A DNA stretch of 64,000 bases. Origin: JAGXSE01 sp040757295. GTDB lineage: Bacteria; Bacillota; PH28-bin88. Shown here piece by piece: positions 52,778 to 60,976 of this stretch. A program made the translations under genes and the position numbers. How positions within the stretch are numbered: position 1 is the first letter of the stretch; every line of letters starts with the position of its first letter. The stretch spans positions 1-64,000 of the forward strand of contig JBFLXH010000006.1 in NCBI GenBank assembly GCA_040757295.1, in the 5' to 3' direction. The notes under the pieces were generated by a model, which saw only the letters and a program-made list of their open reading frames with translations, was not told the origin of the DNA and searched no databases.

Positions 52778-54107
52778 CGATGAAGAGCATATGCGAAATT
52801 TGCTGGAACGGGCCTTGCGGCCTCAGGCAAGGGTTATTTCTGCCGCTACCGGCCAGGAAGGGCTACACCTGGTTGAGAGGGAAGAACCTGCCCTGGTCCT
52901 GCTGGATATGCGGCTGCCTGATATGAATGGGATAGAAGTCTTAAAAATAATCAAAGAAAAGTCGCCCCGAATCCAGGTGATCATGATCACTGCCTATGGC
53001 TCCATCGATACCGCTATTGAGGCCATCAAAGCCGGAGCGGCAGACTACCTAACCAAGCCTTTTGATATTGAAGAACTGCGCCTGGTCGTTGGACGGAACT
53101 TGCAGCTAAATGCCTTGGTTAAACAGGTGGAAATATTGCGAGAGGAAGTCCAATCAAGGCACCCGGACGAAATAGTAGGGGAGAGTGAGCCCACCAGGAT
53201 ATTGCGCCGAACCATCGAACAGATTGCCGGTACCCAAGCTACAGTCCTGCTGACGGGGGAAAGCGGCACCGGCAAAGAAGTTGTGGCCAGGGCCATCCAC
53301 CGTAGCAGCCAGCGCAGGGATAAACCGCTGGTGGTAGTAAACTGTGCTGCCTTGCCCGAGCACCTGTTGGAAAGCGAATTGTTTGGTCATGAAAAAGGAG
53401 CTTTTACCGGCGCGGTGGCCAGGAAGCCGGGCAGGTTTGAACTGGCGGATGGGGGAACTATTTTCCTGGACGAGATTGGGGAAATGGCTCCCTTAATGCA
53501 GGCCAAGCTGTTACGGGTACTGCAGGATCGTTCCTTTGAAAGAGTTGGAGGAACAAAGACCATAAGAGTTGATGTGAGGGTAATCGCAGCTACAAACAGG
53601 AACTTGCCTGAGGCGATCCGTTCCGGATCTTTCAGAGAAGACCTATACTATCGTCTGAATGTGGTTCACCTGCACCTGGTCCCCCTTAGAGAAAGGAAGG
53701 AAGACATTCCTGCCCTTGCTCAATTCTTTTTAACCAAATTCGACGTCAGAAAAAAAATCAGGGAAATATCTACTGGGGCCATGAAAATGATGCAAGCACA
53801 TCAATGGCCAGGCAATGTGAGAGAGCTGGAAAACGCCATTGAGCGTTCGCTGATTGTGGCTCCAGGTGAAGTGATCCTGCCTGAACACCTGCCTTTTGCA
53901 GCCGCCAGACCTGCAGGGAATGCATTAGAAAAGGACGACTATATTATCCGGTTTCCGCCAGAAGGAATTTCTCTGGATGAAGTAGAGCGAGGGCTGATCC
54001 TGGAGGCTCTCCGCCGAACTAACGGAAACAGGACAGTTGCGGCCAAATTGCTGGGCATCACCCGCTCTGCCCTGTTGTACCGCCTGGAAAAGCACGGATT
54101 GCCCTGA
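52752..54107 (+). CDS. NtrC-family sigma-54 response regulator
   Basis: A 451-residue regulator. The receiver domain has acidic Asp9-Asp10, phosphoacceptor Asp52 (LLDMRLP) and KPFD. The AAA+ domain has Walker A GESGTGKE, the sigma-54-contacting GAFTGA loop and FLDEIGEM. A C-terminal Fis-type HTH (NRTVAAKLLGITRSALLYRL) follows. GTG 52752 follows GGGAGGAG. It is the natural activator of the sigma-54 promoter at 47701, through the palindromes at 47590 and 47612. Other targets outside the window are likely. Confidence 0.93.
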   Translation: MEPLILAIDDEEHMRNLLERALRPQARVISAATGQEGLHLVEREEPALVLLDMRLPDMNGIEVLKIIKEKSPRIQVIMITAYGSIDTAIEAIKAGAADYLTKPFDIEELRLVVGRNLQLNALVKQVEILREEVQSRHPDEIVGESEPTRILRRTIEQIAGTQATVLLTGESGTGKEVVARAIHRSSQRRDKPLVVVNCAALPEHLLESELFGHEKGAFTGAVARKPGRFELADGGTIFLDEIGEMAPLMQAKLLRVLQDRSFERVGGTKTIRVDVRVIAATNRNLPEAIRSGSFREDLYYRLNVVHLHLVPLRERKEDIPALAQFFLTKFDVRKKIREISTGAMKMMQAHQWPGNVRELENAIERSLIVAPGEVILPEHLPFAAARPAGNALEKDDYIIRFPPEGISLDEVERGLILEALRRTNGNRTVAAKLLGITRSALLYRLEKHGLP

Positions 54108-54139
54108 GGATCAGTAGATTAAACAAGTCTTCGTCTAAG

Positions 54140-54170
54140 AATCTTGCAAGAAATTTGCAAGATTTTTTTA
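54140..54170 (+). terminator. Intrinsic terminator of the Mac operon
   Basis: A perfect 10-bp stem (54140-54149 with 54155-54164) has a 5-nt loop and runs into a T7 tract. Confidence 0.9.
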
Positions 54171-54385
54171 TCTTTTAAGAAATTTAAAATAATAATTAAT
54201 AATGGAACTATAACTTTTATTAATTGACACCTCCCCATCCCGTGAAATTTATGGTAAAATCAAATTAACTCATGTGAATATATTTACAAAAAGGCTATCG
54301 GGGGTGGTTCCTAAATAACCAGGCTAAATTCTACAGTGGCTTAAGGGCACCAGAACAGGGGAGTTAAACAAGGGGAGGTAAGGAA
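54171..54385 (+). other. Upstream region of the AOR cluster
   Basis: A+T-rich intergenic DNA. A TTGACA at 54225 is followed by TATGGT/TAAAAT-like sequence but with poor spacing, so a promoter is only possible. I see no sigma-54 promoter and no dispersed repeat here. Confidence 0.35.
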
Positions 54386-55171
54386 ATGGGTGAGAGTGAA
54401 AAGGCCCGGAGTATGTTGGGAAAAGAACTGCAGGAAAAAGTGGTTGATGGCTGTGAATGCATTGAATCAGGAGGGAACACCGGCTTTTTAAAGAGGCCCA
54501 CAACCAGACGGCGTTTTTTGAAACTGGGAGCTACTACTGTGGCGGGACTTGCCAGCATGTCCATGATAAGCGCCTTTATGGCTAACCCGGCTAATGCCGG
54601 TAAGGTTCCGGTAATCGTTAATTCTAAAGGAGTATTGTTGGCTGATCCGGCCCGCTGTGCTGCTTGTCGGCGCTGTGAGCTGGCCTGCACTGAATTTAAT
54701 AACGGTAAGTCTCACCCGGTGATTGCCAGGGTCAAGGTTTACCGTAATTTAAATTTCGGTCCCCAGGGCGGGCAGTACGGCTTTTATAATAGTCAGGGCG
54801 GCAAGTTTGGCAATTTGCGGGTAATCCAGGATACCTGTAAGCAGTGCCCCCATCCGGTTCCCTGTGCTGATGTTTGTCCACGGGGAGCCATTGAGGCATC
54901 CCCAACAACAGGCGCCCGGGTGGTCAATCCGGAAAAGTGTGTTGGCTGCAAGATTTGTATGGCAGCTTGCCCGTGGGACATGATTTCCTATGACCCCGAT
55001 ACCAAGAAGGCGACCAAGTGTTTCCTCTGCAACGGCAAGCCGGAGTGCGTGGCGGCCTGCCCAACCGGCGCTATCAAGTATATTAAGTGGCGTGACCTGA
55101 CCAAGCAAACCCCGCCCCGGGCGGCTGTGTACCGGCAAGCCCCTGATGCCAGCTGTGCTACATGTCATTAA
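54386..55171 (+). CDS. Tat-targeted four-cluster ferredoxin-type subunit of an AOR
   Basis: A 261-residue Fe-S protein. A 39-residue leader precedes the twin-arginine signal (TRRRFLK, Arg41-43) and a hydrophobic stretch. ANA before Gly72 suits cleavage. The body has four 4Fe-4S motifs of the DmsB/YdhY type, starting at Cys91, Cys151, Cys185 and Cys212. The last five residues are CATCH, a C-x2-C-H haem c motif. It should receive electrons from the adjacent aldehyde oxidoreductase outside the membrane. ATG 54386 follows GGGGAGGTAAGG. First gene of the cluster. Confidence 0.85.
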   Translation: MGESEKARSMLGKELQEKVVDGCECIESGGNTGFLKRPTTRRRFLKLGATTVAGLASMSMISAFMANPANAGKVPVIVNSKGVLLADPARCAACRRCELACTEFNNGKSHPVIARVKVYRNLNFGPQGGQYGFYNSQGGKFGNLRVIQDTCKQCPHPVPCADVCPRGAIEASPTTGARVVNPEKCVGCKICMAACPWDMISYDPDTKKATKCFLCNGKPECVAACPTGAIKYIKWRDLTKQTPPRAAVYRQAPDASCATCH

Positions 55172-55248
55172 TCCATATTTTTTAGGAATTTTTTACCGTT
55201 GTGTGACAATATCGGTTGTTAAGGTTTAGAGAATGGGAGGAGTGAAGG

Positions 55249-57345
55249 ATGTCAGTATATGGTTGGTCTGGAAAGATTCTGCGGGTAGACTTAAGCACCG
55301 GCAGGATTTGGACAGAAAATACCCTGGAAAAGTATAAGGACTATTTAGGAGCTACAGGTATTGGCTACAAGGTCATGTGGGATGAGGTTCCTGTTGGGGT
55401 AAAAGCCTTTGATCCTGAAAACCGGATTATCTTTGGCGGTGGCCCATTAATTGGTTCTGGTTCCCCCTGCGGCGGCCGGGTAGCTATTACCTCCCTGTTT
55501 CCCACCAGTTACCCGGTGGAACTCATCGGCAGCGGCCACATGGGCGGGCACTGGGGGGCAGAATTAAAGTTTGCGGGCTGGGACGCCGTTATCATTCAGG
55601 GCAAGGCTGCCAACCCGGTTTGGTTATCCATTATGGATGACAAAGTAGAGATAAGGGATGCCCGTCAACTCTGGGGCAGCGGCATTTACCGGGCGACTGC
55701 CGAGATCTGTGCTGAAATGGGAGCCGAAGCCCAGGTAGCAGCCATTGGTCAAGCCGGCGAAAATCTGGTCCGGATGGCTTGTGTAATGACAGGTAATTCC
55801 CATTCTGCTGGTGGCATCGGTGGTGTAATGGGTTCCAAGAATTTAAAGGCCATCGGCGTCCGCGGTACCGGTAGTGTAAAAATAAAGGCCGATAAAAAGG
55901 AATGGAAGGAACTGGTAAACTATGTCCTGTCTCTGGCTGGCTCCAATAACCAGTGGGTAGTGCCCAGCACCCCGCAGCCGTGGGCGGAGTTTCACGCCTC
56001 CAACAGCCGCTGGACTGCCCGCAAAGGCCTCTTCTGGGGCGCAGCCAACCCCCCGGTAGAGACCGGCACCTGCGATCCTCGTGACATGAACAGCATCGGC
56101 TACCGCTGCCAAAAGGCTGTATTTGACCTGGGTCCCATTGCTGAACAGTTCACTGTCCGGATGGATGGCTGTCATTCCTGTCCTATCCGCTGCCATATGC
56201 AGATTTCTGTGCCCACTGCCGAGAAATATGGGGTATCCCGGTATGCGGCCAATACCTGTATCGGCTGGTGGGGCCGTGGCGTAATCAAGACTTATCCCGA
56301 CGGCGCGAGGGGGATGACTGCTCTTGAAGGGGCGGTTGTCGGTAAACACATGACTGATGACTATGGTGTGTGGTGCAATTATGGCCAGATCAACCGGGAC
56401 TTCCAGTATGCCTATGAAAAGGGTATTTTGAAAAAGGTGCTTAGTGAAAAGGAATACAAAAGCATTCCCTTTGATCTTTATGAAAAAGGTAGCCCCGAAT
56501 TCATCAAGGACTTTGTACGTAGGATTGCCTTCAGAGAAGGGGAATTTGGGTATGCCCTGGGCGAAGGATCTGCCCGCGTAGCGGAGAGGTGGGGCTTTGA
56601 GGAAGATTATTACGGTTACTCCTATAACATCTGGAACCGGAAGCTCGGTTATCCCAAGCACCACTCCACCGAAAACGGCGGGCAGGTGGGTGCATTAATC
56701 AATTCCCAGTACAACCGGGATGCCCAGTGCCATTCCCATGTTAATTTCTATGCTTGCGGCCTGCCGCTTGAGATTCAAAAGCGCTTGGCAGCCGATGTGT
56801 TTGGCTCCGGCGATGCCATTGATGCTTACCGGAACTATACCCCGATGAATGTTTACAAGGCCAAGTTTGCCAAGTGGTCTCTGATCAGGAAAGAGCTTCA
56901 TGACAGCTTGCCCTTATGCAACTGGATGTTCCCCTGGATTGTTTCTCCTTTGAAGGAAAGAGGATATAAGGGAGATACTACCATTGAGGCTAAGTTGTAC
57001 TCTGCAGTAACCGGTGATAAGAAGAGCGAGGCTGAACTGGATCTGGTTGCCGAAAGAATTTTCAACCTGCACCGGGCCTTGACCATTCGTGGTATGGGCA
57101 CTAAAGACATGCGCAAAGAGCACGATCTGGTGCCTGACTGGGCCTATGACTACCCGAAGGATGCTAAACCCTTTACCGCTGGCCATGACAAGATGGACCG
57201 GGAAGATATGCAAAAAGCCTTTGATATGTTCTATAAAGAATGCGGTTGGGATGTAGCCACCGGCGCCCCCACCAAGGAAACATATCAGAAGCTGGGCCTG
57301 GGTTTTGTTGCCGACGAGCTGGGTAAATTGGGCCTGCTGCCCTAG
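55249..57345 (+). CDS. Aldehyde ferredoxin oxidoreductase-family protein (YdhV-like)
   Basis: A 698-residue tungsto/molybdo-bispterin oxidoreductase. The AOR N-terminal domain opens GWSGKILRVDLSTG and includes the pterin-contact GGRVAITS region. The 4Fe-4S ligands are CHSCPIRC near residue 305 and a Cys in DSLPLCNW near 560. It oxidises aldehydes to carboxylic acids or reduces the acids. The order Fe-S protein, AOR, small unknown protein resembles E. coli ydhY-ydhV-ydhW. It has no signal peptide of its own. If it acts outside, it must travel with the Tat-signal Fe-S partner. ATG 55249 has GGGAGGAG. Confidence 0.92.
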   Translation: MSVYGWSGKILRVDLSTGRIWTENTLEKYKDYLGATGIGYKVMWDEVPVGVKAFDPENRIIFGGGPLIGSGSPCGGRVAITSLFPTSYPVELIGSGHMGGHWGAELKFAGWDAVIIQGKAANPVWLSIMDDKVEIRDARQLWGSGIYRATAEICAEMGAEAQVAAIGQAGENLVRMACVMTGNSHSAGGIGGVMGSKNLKAIGVRGTGSVKIKADKKEWKELVNYVLSLAGSNNQWVVPSTPQPWAEFHASNSRWTARKGLFWGAANPPVETGTCDPRDMNSIGYRCQKAVFDLGPIAEQFTVRMDGCHSCPIRCHMQISVPTAEKYGVSRYAANTCIGWWGRGVIKTYPDGARGMTALEGAVVGKHMTDDYGVWCNYGQINRDFQYAYEKGILKKVLSEKEYKSIPFDLYEKGSPEFIKDFVRRIAFREGEFGYALGEGSARVAERWGFEEDYYGYSYNIWNRKLGYPKHHSTENGGQVGALINSQYNRDAQCHSHVNFYACGLPLEIQKRLAADVFGSGDAIDAYRNYTPMNVYKAKFAKWSLIRKELHDSLPLCNWMFPWIVSPLKERGYKGDTTIEAKLYSAVTGDKKSEAELDLVAERIFNLHRALTIRGMGTKDMRKEHDLVPDWAYDYPKDAKPFTAGHDKMDREDMQKAFDMFYKECGWDVATGAPTKETYQKLGLGFVADELGKLGLLP

Positions 57346-57397
57346 TGTTGTCCTAGGCTGAAGTATCCTAGTGTATTGAATAAAGGAGGCCGGCATC

Positions 57398-57970
57398 ATG
57401 TCTGGTGAAGTAATAGCTGTGGATCATAAGAGCTTGGCAACAAAAATAGCAGAACGGGTAAGAGAGGATTCCCGGTTGACGGGAAAGCTTACCTCCATGG
57501 AAGTATTTTACGAAAGGCCGTATAGCCTGAAACCAGAAGAAACGGAAGATGTCCTGCGGCTTCTTATTGAGGCAGAGGAGCACAAAGATATCAATATTCT
57601 TAGAGACACTGATGCCGGCAAAGTCTATTTCTACGCTTCACCTTATATATGTGAAGCCTACGCCAAAAATCTCCTGCTGGCCGAAAGAAACAACCCCTAT
57701 GTGTTAATTGCGGAGACAGTGCGGGAGGAATCCCGGATGTATCCCCGCCCAACCTGTAGTATGTTGTTTCAACTGCCTCCCTATGAGCTAAACCTGGATG
57801 ACTTGCCTTTTTTCCTGGAGGAAATCAGGAAGAGGGAAGACATGCAGGATATTAAGTGGTTTAAGGCGTCTACTGATGTTTTATACCTTTACTCAGAGCG
57901 TTATATGTCTCTGGAGCACGCCAAAGGTCTGGCTGAGTGGGTAGAGGTCGAGCAGTTCGAGAATCAGTAA
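57398..57970 (+). CDS. Conserved protein of AOR clusters (YdhW-like by position)
   Basis: A 190-residue acidic, soluble protein without a signal peptide, membrane helix or cysteine cluster. Its motifs (KPEETEDVLRLL, YFYASPYICEAYAKN, RMYPRPT) are not ones I can tie to a fold. Its place right after an AOR gene corresponds to ydhW in E. coli, so it may be a dedicated chaperone or maturation factor for the AOR, perhaps checking folding before Tat export. That is inference. ATG 57398 has AAAGGAGG. Confidence 0.65.
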   Translation: MSGEVIAVDHKSLATKIAERVREDSRLTGKLTSMEVFYERPYSLKPEETEDVLRLLIEAEEHKDINILRDTDAGKVYFYASPYICEAYAKNLLLAERNNPYVLIAETVREESRMYPRPTCSMLFQLPPYELNLDDLPFFLEEIRKREDMQDIKWFKASTDVLYLYSERYMSLEHAKGLAEWVEVEQFENQ

Positions 57971-58002
57971 TAGCAGGAGATGCTAGATTTAAGGGGGACA
58001 AC

Positions 58003-58224
58003 ATGTTTGGATTAATGCCGACAATCGGTCCATGGGAGCTTGTGTTGATCCTTGCTGTAGTCTTGGTGATATTTGGTCCTGGTAAGCTTCCGGGAGTAGG
58101 AAAGGCTATTGGAAGTACAATTAAGGAGTTCAGGAAGGCAAGTGGTGAGAACCATCATGAGCCACCGGCCAGTCTGGTTTCAAAGGAGAACAGTAAAGGG
58201 GAAATTGACAATAAGGCTGGTTAA
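58003..58224 (+). CDS. tatA: Twin-arginine translocase component TatA
   Basis: A 73-residue TatA/E: short N-terminus, one membrane helix (residues about 10-25), the FGPGKLP hinge, the amphipathic helix GVGKAIGSTIKEFRKA and a charged tail. It forms the Tat pore for folded proteins. ATG 58003 has AAGGGGG 5 nt upstream. A longer frame from 57937 overlaps the upstream gene. TatC is not in the window. A private TatA beside a Tat-signal Fe-S protein suggests a dedicated export route. Confidence 0.93.
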   Translation: MFGLMPTIGPWELVLILAVVLVIFGPGKLPGVGKAIGSTIKEFRKASGENHHEPPASLVSKENSKGEIDNKAG

Positions 58225-58256
58225 TCTGTCATATTGCTAATAGGGGGGACAATCAA

Positions 58257-58895
58257 GTGAAATCGAGAATATTGCTGGTTGCTGCTCTAGTTCTGGTGCT
58301 TTGCTTATTCCTTGGAACATCGGCTACGGTGGCTTCCGTTAGCATGGGCACCGATTGCTTCAAGGCAGGGTGTCATGAACCTGGCAAACCGCCGACCGCG
58401 GAAAGTGTGGTTAAGCCCAAGGCACCTGTGCCGGCTCCTGCTCCTGCCCCGGTTCCCAAAGCTGAACCGGCTAAAACAGAGAAAAAGCCTGAGCCTGCCG
58501 CTCCGGTGAAAAAGCCGGCTCCTGCTCTGAAAGCCCCCGCCCAGGTAACCAAGCTTGTCAGCATTTCGGCTTTTGGTAAGACCCAGGAGTTCCAAGGGAC
58601 GGTTGAAGGGAAAACTGTTTTGCTGCCGCTTAGGCAAGTGGCTGACCTGATGGGCGCAACCCTTGGCTGGGAACAGAAAACTGGCGTAGCCACTATTAAA
58701 TACGGCAACCAAGCGGCTACCATTTCCACAAAGCAAGCGGTGGCTACTGTTAATGGGCAACTAATTAACGTTGAGGCCAAAGGGAAAAATGTTGGCGGGC
58801 GGGTATGGGCACCCCTAAGTTTTGTCATTAAGGTCTTTGGCCAGCCTGTATCGGGCGACCCGCAAAAGGATGTTATTTTCAAAGAAGGTTTTTAA
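58257..58895 (+). CDS. Exported protein with CX4CH motif and copper-amine-oxidase-N-like domain
   Basis: A 212-residue protein. A signal peptide (to about residue 27) is followed at once by CFKAGCH (Cys34, Cys39, His40), a C-x4-C-H motif like some haem sites of cytochrome c3. Next comes a Pro/Ala/Lys-rich linker (about 50-95). The C-terminus is a Cu_amine_oxidN1-type domain (LLPLRQVADLMGATLGW, WAPLSFV), common in Firmicute cell-surface proteins. It may anchor or wire the AOR complex at the cell wall. GTG 58257 has GGGGGGAC. Last gene of the cluster. Confidence 0.7.
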   Translation: MKSRILLVAALVLVLCLFLGTSATVASVSMGTDCFKAGCHEPGKPPTAESVVKPKAPVPAPAPAPVPKAEPAKTEKKPEPAAPVKKPAPALKAPAQVTKLVSISAFGKTQEFQGTVEGKTVLLPLRQVADLMGATLGWEQKTGVATIKYGNQAATISTKQAVATVNGQLINVEAKGKNVGGRVWAPLSFVIKVFGQPVSGDPQKDVIFKEGF

Positions 58896-58941
58896 GAGGT
58901 AGCTCCTAAACAAGCCACCCAGGCGTACTTTCTCAGTAAGA

Positions 58942-58982
58942 GTAAACCCCTGCCCAATCAGGCAGGGGTTTACTGCTGCTTT
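58942..58982 (+). terminator. Terminator of the AOR cluster
   Basis: A perfect 13-bp stem (58942-58954 with 58961-58973) has a 6-nt loop. The T-rich tail is weak (TGCTGCTTTATATT), but the hairpin is very stable. Confidence 0.7.
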
Positions 58983-59000
58983 ATATTGGAAACAGAAGGG

Positions 59001-59205
59001 CTACTTGAACACTGCGCCATTCATGGCGGAAGTCACCTGGTTGGCGTACCTCTCCAGGCAGCTGCCTTTTGGGATGTCTTTCTGGAAAGGCACAAAACCT
59101 TCCCTGCGGCGGGCCAGCTCTTCATCGCCGACCAGCACGTTTGCCTTGCCGTTGATAATGTCAATTTCCACGATGTCACCCTCTTGAATTAGGGCTAGAA
59201 TCGCC
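59001..59205 (-). pseudogene. IlvD/Edd-family dehydratase C-terminal remnant
   Basis: Minus-strand translation gives AILALIQEGDIVEIDI, then NVLVGDEELARR, then a RYANQVTSAMNGAVFK ending and a stop. This is the C-terminus of the dihydroxy-acid/sugar-acid dehydratase family (IlvD/Edd). About 500 upstream residues are missing. At about 59205 it joins, out of frame, the head of a different gene. Confidence 0.75.
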
Positions 59206-59433
59206 GCACTGCTGCTGCAGGCAAAAGCTGCAAAACTGCGGGAAATTTTTTGGTTCTGTCAGGAGGCGACCTTTTGCATCCACCAGGGTTACCCCTAGCC
59301 CTACACTTAAGGCAAACTTTTCCGTAATAGCCTCGAGGCTAACCAGCTGAGTGATTTCCTCCAGATCGATATCGTCTATTGTTGAAGGCTCTCCCAGTGC
59401 AATGGGCAGAGTAGGGTAGACAATACTCATCAT
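59206..59433 (-). pseudogene. PocR-domain regulator N-terminal remnant
   Basis: From ATG 59433 the frame encodes DIDLEEITQLVSLEAI, then GLGVTLVDAKGRLLTEP and NFPQFC. This is the typical start of a PocR ligand-binding domain used by AraC-type and sigma-54 regulators. Homology ends near the Cys, where the IlvD remnant begins. The frame continues as nonsense to about 59176. AGGAG lies upstream, so a short peptide may still be made. Confidence 0.65.
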
Positions 59434-59610
59434 TCAAATTCAACTCCTGGACAGACGGCTTAAACGCGAAAAAATTTCTAGATAACTTTTTATTTATCCT
59501 GCCGGAAGGTTTTGCCGTCTGGTAAATAATCTGCCTGAGGAGGGGTGCGCGGAAGTTTATCACATATGGCTACCCGCTCTTAAGCCTACGCTTCTTTAAA
59601 GCGGCGGGAA

Positions 59611-59814
59611 ATGCTCGGCAAAGGAAAAATATTAAAATCAATGAAGCCGAGCATGAAATTCGCTTTCAGGCCACGTTAAATTAATGTATACTCGGCAAGG
59701 GATAAAATTGCATTATCATAATGAAGCCGAGTATGAAATTCGCTTTGAGGCCACGGTAAATCAATGAATAATTAATGGCCTCGCTCATTATATAATTTGT
59801 GGCCTGGCTCATTA
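59611..59814 (+). repeat. Family B repeat, outer interrupted copy (B8)
   Basis: The two halves, 59611-59688 and 59793-59814, rejoin to a sequence matching the reverse complement of B2 in its inner-hairpin part (AGGCCAC to GTGGCCT). The outer stem is ATGCTCGGC/GCCGAGCAT, perfectly paired. Confidence 0.85.
59689..59790 (+). repeat. Family B repeat inserted in B8 (B9), with TA target duplication
   Basis: A 102-bp element from TACTCGGC to GCTCATTA is flanked by TA at 59687-59688 and 59791-59792. The uninterrupted host sequence (seen in B2) has a single TA there. The outer stem is perfect and the inner stem has one mismatch. This defines the element borders and a 2-bp TA target duplication. Confidence 0.88.
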
Positions 59815-59897
59815 AAAGAACGGCTACGCCCCTGCATTAACTGGCCCCGCACGAGCGGGGGTCACAATCCCCCTCTGAAGCCAAGACCCAGGTGAAC

Positions 59898-60193
59898 ACC
59901 TTTTCCTTCTTTGCCGGAGAAGTTTTCCTTAAAAAGGACAACTCCTGCCTGTATATTTGTTCTAGGTTGTTGAAATCTTGTCTATCTCCATCAAGTCTCC
60001 AATTCTTGGTTAATAAAATTAGTGCATGGAGGAAATGAAAAAAACATAAAGGCTAACTTTGTTGCTTTTGATAGGCAGTCCGGGGTTTAAGTGGGGAGGA
60101 TTTTTTTGTAAATGGGCGAATTTTTTTTGAACAGCGTTCGTTAAACCAGGGCCTGGTTTAAATCTATGGTAGAATAAGAAAGGGTGATAATAC
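59898..60193 (+). other. Intergenic region before the SDR gene
   Basis: About 300 bp, A+T-rich, with long T and A runs near 60100-60130. No frame, repeat or clear promoter is seen. Confidence 0.3.
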
Positions 60194-60937
60194 TTGTCTT
60201 TAAAAGGAAAAGTCGCGATTATTACGGGAGGTGCTACGGGGATCGGCAAGGCTACCGCCCTGAGCCTGGCAAAACAAGGAGTGACTGTTGTGATAAACTA
60301 CTCCAGGTCAGGACGAGAAGCCGAAGATACCCTGAAAGAGGTTGAGGCAGCAGGGGGACAGGGAATGATCTGGCAGGCGGATGTTGCCGATGACGAAAAA
60401 ATAAGAGAAATGGTTAAGGCAGTTGCTGAGAAGTATGGACGGCTGGACATTCTGGTAAATAGCGCGGGGACAACCAACTTTGTTCCGTTGGAGGATTTGG
60501 AAGGGTTGCTGGAGGAGTATTGGGACCGGGCAATGGCAGTCAATGTCAAGGGCGTGTTCTTCTGCTGCCGGGCAGCAGCCCCTTATTTAAAGGAAAGCAA
60601 GGGCTGTGTAATAAACGTAAGTTCAAGAGCAGGCTTTACCGGAGTAGGCAGTTCCATGGCTTATGCGGCATCCAAGGGAGCGGCAATTACTCTTACCAAA
60701 TCCCTTGCCAGGGCCTTGGCTCCGGAGATAAGGGTAAATGCGGTAGCTCCCGGGATAGTGATGACTCGATGGGTTGAAGGGCGGGAAGATCATATTAAAC
60801 GAGGGAGTAAGGATGTTCCCTTGGGGAGAGCCTGTGAACCGGAAGATGTGTCTGAGGTGATCATGAGTCTGATTACCAATGCGGGTATGATTACCGGCCA
60901 AACAATTGTAATTGATGGCGGAATGTACATGCGTTAG
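60194..60937 (+). CDS. Short-chain dehydrogenase/reductase (FabG/glucose dehydrogenase type)
   Basis: A 247-residue classical SDR: NAD(P)-binding TGGATGIGKA, the NSAG-like structural motif, Ser in VSSRAG, Tyr-x3-Lys in YAASK and the C-terminal GQTIVIDGG. It interconverts an alcohol and a ketone. The substrate is not determinable. The start is TTG 60194 behind AAAGGGTG. A sigma-54 regulator follows 39 bp downstream, so it may be the metabolic member of that regulon. Confidence 0.9.
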   Translation: MSLKGKVAIITGGATGIGKATALSLAKQGVTVVINYSRSGREAEDTLKEVEAAGGQGMIWQADVADDEKIREMVKAVAEKYGRLDILVNSAGTTNFVPLEDLEGLLEEYWDRAMAVNVKGVFFCCRAAAPYLKESKGCVINVSSRAGFTGVGSSMAYAASKGAAITLTKSLARALAPEIRVNAVAPGIVMTRWVEGREDHIKRGSKDVPLGRACEPEDVSEVIMSLITNAGMITGQTIVIDGGMYMR

Positions 60938-60976
60938 AAAAAAACGAAAAAGATTGACTAGCAGGGAGATGCTGCT

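Larger units (their letters stand above)
59556..59897 (+). repeat. Family A repeat carrying nested B elements
   Basis: The left half (59556-59610) and right half (about 59815-59897) together equal the 140-bp element at 1271-1410. Between them sits a B element, which itself contains another B element. Three insertion layers can be read directly. Confidence 0.8.
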
